Position numbers and translations under genes: made by a program. This document shows positions 1 through 7,642 of a stretch of 64,000 nt of DNA, piece after piece. How positions within the stretch are numbered: position 1 is the stretch's first letter; the number at the start of each line of letters is the position of its first letter. Source of the DNA: Metarhizobium sp017305935 (GTDB taxonomy: Bacteria > Pseudomonadota > Alphaproteobacteria > Rhizobiales > Rhizobiaceae). Below the pieces are notes generated by a model, which was not told the origin of the DNA, searched no databases, and worked only from the letters and a program-made list of their open reading frames with translations. The stretch lies in the NCBI RefSeq assembly GCF_029601685.1, contig NZ_JARRIR010000006.1:308538-372537 (forward strand), read 5' to 3'.

Positions 1-2429
1 TTGCCAGGCTGCCGAGCTGGCTGCCGCACAACCAGGTCTCGCTCGGCCTCGACCTGCGCGGCGGTTCGCATCTCGTGCTCGAGGTCGATGCCGCCGACCT
101 GACCAAGGAGCGGCTGCAGAGCCTCATCCAGGATTCGCGCCGCGTGCTGCGCGATGCCAATATCGGCAATTCCTCGATCCGCCGCGTGCAGGATTATCTG
201 CTGGTGACGCTGACCGATCCCGGCCAGCGTGACGCGGCGATCACCGAGCTTCAGAAGCTCGCCAATCCCGTCGGCATCGGCCTGACTGCCGGCCAGAGCG
301 ATCTCGCCGTCACCGCCGAAGGCGATGCAGGCGTGAAGATCGCCATGACGCCGGCCGGCCTCGAACACAATATCAGCGCCGCCGTCGAGCAGAGCCTGGA
401 AATCATCCGCCAGCGCGTCGACCAAGTCGGCGTGTCCGAACCGACCATCCAGCGCGTCGGCGGCAACCGCGTCCTCGTCCAGCTTCCGGGCGCCGAGGAT
501 CCGTCGCAGCTGCGCAAGCTGCTCGGCTCCACCGCCAAGATGAGCTTCCATCTGCTGGGCAATGCCGGCGACCGCGGCGTCACCGTGCTGAAGGACGAGG
601 AAGGCAACAGCTATCCGGTCGTCGACCGCGTCGAGCTTTCCGGCGACCGCCTGTCGGACGCCCGCGTCGGCTTCGAGCCGAACACCCGCGAGCCGATCGT
701 CTCCTTCCGCTTCGACAATGCCGGCGCCGTGCGCTTCGCCGACATCACCCGCGCCAATGTCGGCCGCCCCTTCGCCATCGTCCTCGACGACAAGGTGCTG
801 AGCGCGCCCGTCATCCGTGAGCCGATCACCGGCGGTTCCGGCCAGATTTCCGGCAATTTCTCGGTGGCGAGCGCCAACACGCTGGCCGCCCTGCTGCGCG
901 CCGGCGCCCTGCCTGCGAAGCTCACCGTCATCGAGGAACGCACTGTCGGCGCCGATCTCGGCGGCGACGCCATCCGCAAGGGCGTTTATGCCGGCCTGAT
1001 CGGCTTTGCGCTGGTCGTCGGATTCATCTTCATCCTCTATGGCGCCTGGGGCATTCTCGCCAACTTCGCGCTGATGCTGAACATCATCCTGACCTTTGCC
1101 GGCCTGACGCTGATCGGGGCGACCCTGACGCTACCGGGCATCGCCGGCATCGTGCTCGGCATCGGCCTTGCGGTCGACGCCAACGTTCTCATCAACGAAC
1201 GCATCAAGGAAGAAACCCGAAAGGGCAAATCCACCTTCGCCGCCATCGATTCGGGCTTTGCCCGCGCTTACTCCACCATCGTCGACAGTAACGTCACGAC
1301 GCTGATCGCGACGGTGCTGCTGTTCTGGTTCGGATCCGGTCCGGTGCGCGGCTTCGCCGTCACCATGGGTCTGGGCATCGCCATCTCGATGTTCACGGCC
1401 GTTTCCGTCGTCCGCGTCATCATGATCTTCATCGCCGGCCGCTACAAGCTGAAGAAGATCGACATCAAGCCGTTGCTGCCCTTCCATCTGATTCCGGACG
1501 GCACGCGCATCAACTTCATGAATGCGCGCTTCTTCGGCATCGGCCTCTCGGCCGTGCTGTCGATCACCTCGATCATCCTGTTCATCAAGCCGGGCCTCAA
1601 TTACGGCGTCGACTTCCGCGGCGGCATCCAGATGGAAGTCGTGACGCAGCAGCCGGCGGATCTCGCGAAATTCCGCGCTGGCCTCGATGCGCTCGGTCTC
1701 GGGGAAGTCGCGCTCCAGGAGTTCGGCGACCCCAACCACATGCTCGTCCGCGTCGAACGCCAGCCCGGCGGCGAGGAAGCCCAGACGGCAGCCGTCGAAC
1801 ACCTGAAGGCCGAAGTTGCCCAGATCGACCCGTCCGCCAAGGTCGAGCGCACCGAAGTCGTCGGCCCGAAGGTCAGCGGCGAGCTGGCAATGGCCGGCGT
1901 GCTCTCTGTCGTGCTCGCCAGCCTGGCGATGCTCGCCTATATCTGGTGGCGCTTCGAATGGCCGTTCGCGGTCGGCGCCATCGCCACGCTGGTGCTGGAC
2001 GTGACCAAGACCATCGGCTTCTTCGCGCTGACCGGCCTCGACTTCAACCTCACGGCGATTGCCGCATTGCTGACGCTGGTCGGTTATTCGGTGAACGACA
2101 AGGTGGTGGTCTATGACCGCATGCGCGAAAACATGCGCCTCTACAAGTCGATGCCGCTGCGCGAACTGATCGACCTGTCGATCAACGAAACGCTGGGCCG
2201 AAGCCTCTACACCTCCTCGACCGCCTTCCTCGCCATGCTGCCGATGGCAATCTGGGGCGGCAGCGCGGTGGAAAGCTTCGCGGTGCCGATGGTGTTCGGC
2301 ATTTTCGTCGCTGCCTCGTCATCGGTGTTCATCGCCGCGCCGATCCTGCTGTTCCTCGGCGACTGGCGCCGCTCGCGCGCCAAGCGCAGCAAGGAGACCA
2401 ACAACACGCCTGAAGAGGCGGCGGTTTAA
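1..2429 (+). CDS. secDF: SecD-SecF fusion protein translocase subunit, 5' end cut by the window
   Basis: Inner-membrane accessory part of the Sec translocon that uses the proton gradient to help exported proteins leave the channel. The reading frame is open from base 3 and already encodes the SecD signature LDLRGGSHLVLEVD, so the GTG at 75 is internal and the true start lies upstream. The SecD half has the periplasmic P1 region, then a membrane block with VDANVLINERIKEE near 1172-1212. The SecF half starts near 1500 and carries the matching VNDKVVVYDRMREN near 2090-2131. Both halves are in one uninterrupted frame, as is common in rhizobia and unlike the separate E. coli genes. A strong hairpin at 2441-2470 follows the stop. 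Confidence 0.96.
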   Translation, partial: ARLPSWLPHNQVSLGLDLRGGSHLVLEVDAADLTKERLQSLIQDSRRVLRDANIGNSSIRRVQDYLLVTLTDPGQRDAAITELQKLANPVGIGLTAGQSDLAVTAEGDAGVKIAMTPAGLEHNISAAVEQSLEIIRQRVDQVGVSEPTIQRVGGNRVLVQLPGAEDPSQLRKLLGSTAKMSFHLLGNAGDRGVTVLKDEEGNSYPVVDRVELSGDRLSDARVGFEPNTREPIVSFRFDNAGAVRFADITRANVGRPFAIVLDDKVLSAPVIREPITGGSGQISGNFSVASANTLAALLRAGALPAKLTVIEERTVGADLGGDAIRKGVYAGLIGFALVVGFIFILYGAWGILANFALMLNIILTFAGLTLIGATLTLPGIAGIVLGIGLAVDANVLINERIKEETRKGKSTFAAIDSGFARAYSTIVDSNVTTLIATVLLFWFGSGPVRGFAVTMGLGIAISMFTAVSVVRVIMIFIAGRYKLKKIDIKPLLPFHLIPDGTRINFMNARFFGIGLSAVLSITSIILFIKPGLNYGVDFRGGIQMEVVTQQPADLAKFRAGLDALGLGEVALQEFGDPNHMLVRVERQPGGEEAQTAAVEHLKAEVAQIDPSAKVERTEVVGPKVSGELAMAGVLSVVLASLAMLAYIWWRFEWPFAVGAIATLVLDVTKTIGFFALTGLDFNLTAIAALLTLVGYSVNDKVVVYDRMRENMRLYKSMPLRELIDLSINETLGRSLYTSSTAFLAMLPMAIWGGSAVESFAVPMVFGIFVAASSSVFIAAPILLFLGDWRRSRAKRSKETNNTPEEAAV

Positions 2430-2440
2430 CCCTCGCACAT

Positions 2441-2480
2441 GGCAGGGCCGGGAACAGTTCCGGCCCTGCCGCGTTCTTTC
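2441..2480 (+). terminator. Intrinsic terminator after secDF
   Basis: Perfect 11-bp stem GGCAGGGCCGG (2441-2451) and CCGGCCCTGCC (2460-2470) with an 8-nt loop, followed by GCGTTCTTTC. It lies 12 bp after the secDF stop. It also argues that translation of the next gene starts after it, at 2535. Confidence 0.75.
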
Positions 2481-2534
2481 CAGGATCGATGGCGCCCCTA
2501 TGCGGGCGCTTATTCAGCAAAAGGAGGAACGATC

Positions 2535-2990
2535 TTGGCGCCCATTCGCATCCCCCGAAAATCCTGGATCATCGTCTGCGACGGCGCGAAAGCGCTCATC
2601 CTGCGCAACGAAGGCGATGCCGATCTCATGAACCTGCAGGTGGTGGAAACCGTCACGCAGCCGGACGAAAAGACCAGCGAACTCGGCACCGACAGGCCGG
2701 GCCGCGCCAACAATCCGCCAGGCACCGCCCGCAGCGCCATGGAACAGACCGACTGGCATATGCTGGCGGAAGAGGATTTCCTGTCCGGGATCGCCGAAAG
2801 GATCGGCAGGATCGTCGAGGAACACCAGCCCGGCACCATGGTCCTCGTCGCACCGCCCCAGGCGCTCGGCTACCTGCGCAACGCTCTTCCCGCCAATGCC
2901 CGCAAGGCGATCACCGCCGAAATCGCCAAGGACTATACCCAGATGCCGGTGCCCGACATCGAGCGCAACCTGCTGAAGCTGGCGGCCTGA
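2535..2990 (+). CDS. Host-attachment / baeRF-type small protein
   Basis: A 151-residue soluble protein resembling the Host_attach family (named for an Agrobacterium protein involved in attachment). Its biochemical role is not settled; the fold is related to archaeal release factor eRF1 domains. It begins with APIRIPRKSWIIVCDGAKA, the usual N-terminal strand with DGAKA. An upstream ATG at 2439 is open in the same frame, but it lies before the secDF terminator. A TTG at 2535 has a near-perfect AAGGAGG (2521-2527) seven bases ahead, so 2535 is preferred. Thirty-five residues after the start, EKTSELGTDRPGRA matches the family's polar, disordered-looking loop. The gene stands alone, convergent with cheB. 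Confidence 0.8.
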   Translation: MAPIRIPRKSWIIVCDGAKALILRNEGDADLMNLQVVETVTQPDEKTSELGTDRPGRANNPPGTARSAMEQTDWHMLAEEDFLSGIAERIGRIVEEHQPGTMVLVAPPQALGYLRNALPANARKAITAEIAKDYTQMPVPDIERNLLKLAA

Positions 2991-3066
2991 CCGTCCGGGG
3001 CGTTTCCGGCCGAAACGTGATCGCTTCGGCCTCGGATAATGCGGCAAGGCAAGACGATGAAATGCT

Positions 3067-4149
3067 CTAGAATTTCGAATGCGCCAGCATGATTTCGCGC
3101 GCGAGCTGGTCCAGCGGCAGGATTCTCGCCACGCCGCCGCGCGCGATCGCCTCCTTCGGCATGCCGAAAACCACCGAACTCGACTCGTCCTGCGCCACCG
3201 TATAGGCGCCTGCCTGCCGCATCTCGTCCATGCCGCGGGCGCCGTCGTCGCCCATGCCGGTCATGATGATACCCATGGCATTCGAACCCGCCGCCCGCGC
3301 CGCCGAGCGGAACAGCACGTCCACCGAGGGACGGTGGCGGGAGACCAGCGGGCCGGTGCGGACCGAGACATGGTAACGCGCTCCCTGTCGCTCCAGCAGC
3401 ATATGCCTGTCGCCGGGCGCGATCAGAACATGGCCGCGCAACACGGCATCGCCGTCCGCCGCTTCCTTCACCTCGACTTCACAAAGCGAATTCAGCCGCC
3501 GGGCAAAGGCGGCAGTGAACTTTTCCGGCATGTGCTGGACGATGACGATGCCGGGCGCATTGGCCGGCAGGGCTTCGAGAACCTCGCGCAACGCCTCCGT
3601 CCCGCCCGTCGATGCGCCGATGCAGACCACCATTTCCGTCGTCTTGGCCATCGCCCGGCCGGTCGGCGGCGGCAGCACCGCATCGGCGGTCAGCTTGGCC
3701 TGCGGGCGCACCTTGTCGCCAAGCACCGGAAGCCGGACATTCGACAACCGTGCCTTCGAGGCCGCCTTGACGGCATTGCGGATGCGCTCGGCGGATTCGG
3801 CCAGATGATCGGCCGCGCCGATCTTCGGCTTCAGGATGATGTCGACGGCGCCCGCCTCGAGCGCTTGCATCAATGTTTCGGACCCTTCCTCGGTCAGCGA
3901 AGAGCACATGACGACGGGGATCGGCTTCTGCGCCATCAGCTTGCGCAGGAAAGTGATGCCGTCCATACCCGGCATCTCCACGTCGAGGGTGATGACGTCG
4001 GGGATTTCCTCGCGAATCTTGCGCGCCGCCATGAACGGGTCGGTCGCGGCGGCAATGACCTCGATTTCCGGATCCTCCTCCAGCACCCGGGTCAGCGTCT
4101 GGCGGACACTGGCGGAATCGTCGATGATGAGGACACGGATTTTTTTCAT
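3067..4149 (-). CDS. cheB: Chemotaxis response regulator and protein-glutamate methylesterase CheB
   Basis: Removes methyl groups from receptor glutamates (and deamidates glutamines) for adaptation. The 360-residue protein has an N-terminal receiver domain (about 1-125) with acidic residues D10/D11 and the phospho-acceptor D56 in TLDVEMPGMDG. After a linker of about 45 residues comes the esterase domain (about 170-355). Its catalytic triad is visible as S180 in GASTGG, H206 in VQHMP and D302 in TGMGDDG. It is the last gene of the che operon, 41 bp after cheR. Length and domain order are normal for CheB. Confidence 0.97.
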   Translation of the reverse strand: MKKIRVLIIDDSASVRQTLTRVLEEDPEIEVIAAATDPFMAARKIREEIPDVITLDVEMPGMDGITFLRKLMAQKPIPVVMCSSLTEEGSETLMQALEAGAVDIILKPKIGAADHLAESAERIRNAVKAASKARLSNVRLPVLGDKVRPQAKLTADAVLPPPTGRAMAKTTEMVVCIGASTGGTEALREVLEALPANAPGIVIVQHMPEKFTAAFARRLNSLCEVEVKEAADGDAVLRGHVLIAPGDRHMLLERQGARYHVSVRTGPLVSRHRPSVDVLFRSAARAAGSNAMGIIMTGMGDDGARGMDEMRQAGAYTVAQDESSSVVFGMPKEAIARGGVARILPLDQLAREIMLAHSKF

Positions 4150-4190
4150 GGCGTTTCTTCGCTACCGCTGGACAGTTTTGCGCGACATGC

Positions 4191-5045
4191 TCAGAGCCGC
4201 TGGAAGACCGTATTGCCGACCTGCCGGAGGGGCAAGTCTATACCGGTGATCGACTCGGAATGGCCGATGAACAGGAAGCCGCCCTTTTCCAGGCAGTCGC
4301 ACAGCCGCTGCAGCACGCCCGTCTGGGTCTTCTTGTCGAAATAGATCAGCACGTTGCGGCAGAAGATCAGATGCATCTTGCTGCGGATCGGATAGGCCGG
4401 ATCCATCAGGTTCATGCGCCCGAAGCCGACGCGGGCACGCAGGCCCGGCACGATGCGCACCTCGCGACGCGTCGCATCCAGCGCCGGCATCACATAGCGG
4501 TTGCGCAAGGGGGTGGGCACCGGCACGACCATGTCGGCGGTATAGATGCCGCGCCTTGCGACATCGAGGACTTCGGTGCTGAGATCGGTGGCTACGATGC
4601 CGTAGCTGAGGCCGGAGCGGCCATCGATGAAATCGTCCATTACCATCGCCATGGTATAGGGCTCGGCGCCGATGGAGCAGGCAGCACTCCAGGCGCGGAT
4701 GTCATAGACGCCGTTGCCGACCAACTCCGGCAACGCCTGGTTCTTCATGAAGGCGAAGTGGTTTGGCTCGCGGAAGAAATCGGTCTTGTTGGTGGTGACC
4801 GCGTCGATCAGGTAGATCGCCTCGCTCTCCAGCCCGCCCTGCTGAAACAGGAAATGGCAATAATCGTCGAAGCTGGAATGGCCGGTCGCACGCAAGCGGC
4901 GGCGCAGCCGGCCCTCGAGCATGGTGATCTTCGCCGCCGGCATCTTTATGCCGCTGTAATTGTAGATGTATTCGGACAGCTTCTCGAAATTGCGCTTGCT
5001 GATCCGGTCGTCGGCGGATTGGAGAACGCGACTGACTGCACTCAT
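4191..5045 (-). CDS. cheR: Chemotaxis protein methyltransferase CheR
   Basis: Uses S-adenosylmethionine to methylate receptor glutamates, opposing CheB. The 284-residue product has the all-alpha N-terminal CheR domain, then the SAM-binding Rossmann domain. Recognisable signatures are TTNKTDFFRE, WSAACSIGAEPYT (SAM-binding glycine loop) and HLIFCRNVLIYFD. The frame is open further upstream, but the ATG at 5045 is preceded by AAGGGAG and gives the family's normal length and N-terminus. It lies between cheW and cheB in the operon. Confidence 0.96.
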   Translation of the reverse strand: MSAVSRVLQSADDRISKRNFEKLSEYIYNYSGIKMPAAKITMLEGRLRRRLRATGHSSFDDYCHFLFQQGGLESEAIYLIDAVTTNKTDFFREPNHFAFMKNQALPELVGNGVYDIRAWSAACSIGAEPYTMAMVMDDFIDGRSGLSYGIVATDLSTEVLDVARRGIYTADMVVPVPTPLRNRYVMPALDATRREVRIVPGLRARVGFGRMNLMDPAYPIRSKMHLIFCRNVLIYFDKKTQTGVLQRLCDCLEKGGFLFIGHSESITGIDLPLRQVGNTVFQRL

Positions 5046-5148
5046 GAACGCGGACGCTCCCTTGAAGCATCGACGGGCACGCGAAACCCTGTCCCGTCCA
5101 TGCTGGAAAACAAAGAGGTGGCGCGCGTTTGCGCGCCATGAAGTCGGC

Positions 5149-5631
5149 TCAGGCCGCGCGGCGCGCGGCGAGGATCGCGGCATCCTCGCTCGACAGCAGC
5201 CGGGCGAGGTTGATGATGACGACGAAGCCGTCGTCGCGGCGCACGACGCCGTCGATGTAATCCGACTGCCAGCGCGCGCCGATATCCGGCGCCGGCTCGA
5301 TCTTGTCACGCCGGAACGGCGTCACTTCGAACACCCGGTCGGCGACCATGCCGAGCGTCAAGGTGCGCTCGGCCAGCGGAATGTCGAGCACCAGCACCCG
5401 CGTGTGCGGCGTCGGCACCATGCGCGACAAGCCGAGCTTCAGGCGCAGGTCGATGGTCGGCACGCCCTGGCCGCGCACATCCCGCAGGCCCAGCAGGTAA
5501 TCGGGACCGTTGGGAATCTTGAAGGCTTCCTCATGGTCGAGAATTTCCCGGACCACCTCGACCGGCACGGCGAAGACTTCGTCGCCGAGCGCAAAGGTCA
5601 CGAACTGGGCTTCTGCGGAATTGTTGGCCAT
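5149..5631 (-). CDS. cheW: Chemotaxis coupling protein CheW (distal copy)
   Basis: Scaffold linking receptor tips to the CheA kinase. The 160 residues form one CheW domain, with the typical FALGDEVFAVPVEVVREIL opening and the LLGLRDVRGQGVPTIDLR core that contacts receptors and CheA. It follows the proximal receptor gene after only 2 bp and precedes cheR by about 100 bp. It is one of two cheW genes in this operon; the other is at 9390-9881. The copies are clearly divergent, so they may serve different receptors. Confidence 0.95.
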   Translation of the reverse strand: MANNSAEAQFVTFALGDEVFAVPVEVVREILDHEEAFKIPNGPDYLLGLRDVRGQGVPTIDLRLKLGLSRMVPTPHTRVLVLDIPLAERTLTLGMVADRVFEVTPFRRDKIEPAPDIGARWQSDYIDGVVRRDDGFVVIINLARLLSSEDAAILAARRAA

Positions 5632-5633
5632 GG

Positions 5634-7460
5634 TTACATGCTTTCCCTGAAGGCGAGGTCATCCTCATCTGGGCCGCCCATGCTGAGATCGAGGGCGAAG
5701 CCCTTGACCCGCGCCTGCTGGGCGGCGACGGACTGCGTGGCGGCCGGGCGGGCCGCCGGCTTGGCGGCCGGGCGGATGGCGCGGACATTGGCGGCAGCGG
5801 CAGCGCGTGGAACGGCACGAGCCGCCACTTTACTGCCACGCTGGTCCTCGACCTTGAAGAAGGCGATGGAGGTCTGCAGTTCCTCGGCCTGGGCGGCGAG
5901 TTCTTCCGACGTCGCCGACATCTGCTCGGAGGCGCCGGCATTCTGCTGCGTCACCTTGTCGAGTTGCTGGATCGCCTCGTTGATCTGCGAGGCACCGATA
6001 TCCTGCTCGCGGCAGGCGGCGGTGATTTCGGAGACCAGTTCGGCCGTCTTGCGGATATCCGGCACCAGACGGGTCAGCATCTCGCCGGCTTCCTGGGCAG
6101 CCTTGACGGTATCGCCCGACATGGCGCTGATTTCAGCAGCGGCGGATTGCGAGCGTTCGGCGAGCTTACGCACTTCCGAAGCGACGACCGCAAACCCCTT
6201 GCCATGTTCACCGGCACGCGCTGCCTCGACGGCGGCATTGAGGGCGAGGAGGTCGGTCTGGCGGGCGATTTCCTGCACGATCGAAATCTTTTCGGCAATC
6301 GTACGCATGGCGGAGACGGCGCGGTTGACGGCATCGCCAGAGGCTTCGGCATCCTTGGCCGACTGGCGGGCGATCTTTTCCGTCTGGGCGGCGTTGTCGG
6401 CGTTCTGCTTGATGTTGGCGGCCATCTCCTCCATCGAGGCGGAAGCCTCTTCGGCGGATGCGGCCTGTTCGGTCGCGCCTTGGCTGACCTGTTCGGACGA
6501 GGCCGAAAGCTGCTGGCTGCCCGCGGAGACGTTTTCCGATGCCGAGATGGCGTCGGCGACGACGCCGCGCAGACGCTCGACCATGCTTTCCAGCGCCAAG
6601 CCCAGCGTATCCTTATCGGAGAGCGGCTTCGGCGTGATCATCAGGTCGCCGGCGGCGATCTTGTTGGCGACGTCGGCGGTGTTGCGCAGATTGCCGGTCA
6701 TCGTCGTCATCGCATTGACGAGATCGCGGATTTCATCATTGCTCTTGTGGGTGACGTCCTTGCTGAGATCGCCGATGGCCACCGCATCCGCCAGTTCGAC
6801 AGCGCGGCGCAGGCCACGCGAGATGTTGAGCACGATCCAGACGGCAAACGCGATCGAAATCACGGCGACGACACCGACCATGGTGAACAGCAGCAGGCGC
6901 GACTGGGCATATTGGGCGTCGGTCGCGGCATCGGTTTCCTTGACGTTGCCGGTCACCGTATCGTCCAGCTTGCCGAGAATGGCGACCAGTTCCGCGGTGA
7001 TCTTCTGGCCTTCGCCCATGGAAAGCCGCGAAGCCTGCACATTCGAATCCGAGGTATTCTCGGTGGCGAGCGCGGCGATGCGATCCTGGATGGCGGTCCA
7101 TTGCGGAAACAGTTCGCCAAACTTCACCATGAGATCGCGAACATCCGGATCGTCGGATTGGGCCAGTTGCTCCTGAACCGTCTTGATCGTGCCGCGCTGC
7201 TGCGAGATTTCGTCGATGTATTCGCCGATTCGCGCCGCTTCCGTATTCAGGATCGCGTTCTTCTCCGCCTGGATCGACGAGGACACGGCGCTCGACAGGT
7301 CGCCCGATTGACGCAGGTTCGCCACCGGCCCCTGAACCATCACGGTGATCGCATTGTTGAGCGACGAGAGGTTGTAGATCGCCAGCCCTGCCATCGCGCA
7401 CGTCATGAAGACGATAAAGGCGAAGACCAGTCCGAGTTTCATTTTAATGGTAAAGCGCAT
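5634..7460 (-). CDS. Methyl-accepting chemotaxis protein with two HAMP units
   Basis: Transmembrane receptor of 608 residues. TM1 is about 8-30, a helical periplasmic sensor region about 31-187 (four-helix-bundle-like), and TM2 about 188-212. HAMP follows at about 213-262 and a second HAMP-like unit at about 263-305 (KIAAGDLMITPKPLSDKDTL). The cytoplasmic methylation and signalling region is about 306-539, with the classic hairpin tip LLALNAAVEAARAGE. The 69-residue tail is Ala/Pro-rich and ends in GFALDLSMGGPDEDD plus seven residues; it has no NWETF-like pentapeptide. Residues 306-539 match those of the upstream receptor (7643-9346) except for one substitution. The second HAMP unit and the sensor distinguish the two. 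The ligand cannot be predicted. Confidence 0.95.
   Translation of the reverse strand: MRFTIKMKLGLVFAFIVFMTCAMAGLAIYNLSSLNNAITVMVQGPVANLRQSGDLSSAVSSSIQAEKNAILNTEAARIGEYIDEISQQRGTIKTVQEQLAQSDDPDVRDLMVKFGELFPQWTAIQDRIAALATENTSDSNVQASRLSMGEGQKITAELVAILGKLDDTVTGNVKETDAATDAQYAQSRLLLFTMVGVVAVISIAFAVWIVLNISRGLRRAVELADAVAIGDLSKDVTHKSNDEIRDLVNAMTTMTGNLRNTADVANKIAAGDLMITPKPLSDKDTLGLALESMVERLRGVVADAISASENVSAGSQQLSASSEQVSQGATEQAASAEEASASMEEMAANIKQNADNAAQTEKIARQSAKDAEASGDAVNRAVSAMRTIAEKISIVQEIARQTDLLALNAAVEAARAGEHGKGFAVVASEVRKLAERSQSAAAEISAMSGDTVKAAQEAGEMLTRLVPDIRKTAELVSEITAACREQDIGASQINEAIQQLDKVTQQNAGASEQMSATSEELAAQAEELQTSIAFFKVEDQRGSKVAARAVPRAAAAANVRAIRPAAKPAARPAATQSVAAQQARVKGFALDLSMGGPDEDDLAFRESM
5849..6583 (-). 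repeat. Receptor signalling-domain repeat, copy A
   Basis: About 735 bp encoding receptor residues 306-539 plus a few flanking codons. It is co-linear with copy B at a constant offset of 2003 bp, with no indels and only scattered, mostly silent differences. Flanking sequence on both sides is unrelated or only loosely related. Confidence 0.85.
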
Positions 7461-7642
7461 TGCTTCAGGTTCCCGTTTGTCCGTCAGTCGGGGCGATCGC
7501 CCGTGATCCGTTACAGCAAGGGTAGCGATGCATTCACGCCGTGCCGTCCGCTTGATTCGCGCATATCAGGCCGGACAAGCATCGTCCGGCAGTCGACGGC
7601 CGCAGATTGCGGCCGTCTGAATTCTGTTTGACGCTGCAGCCT

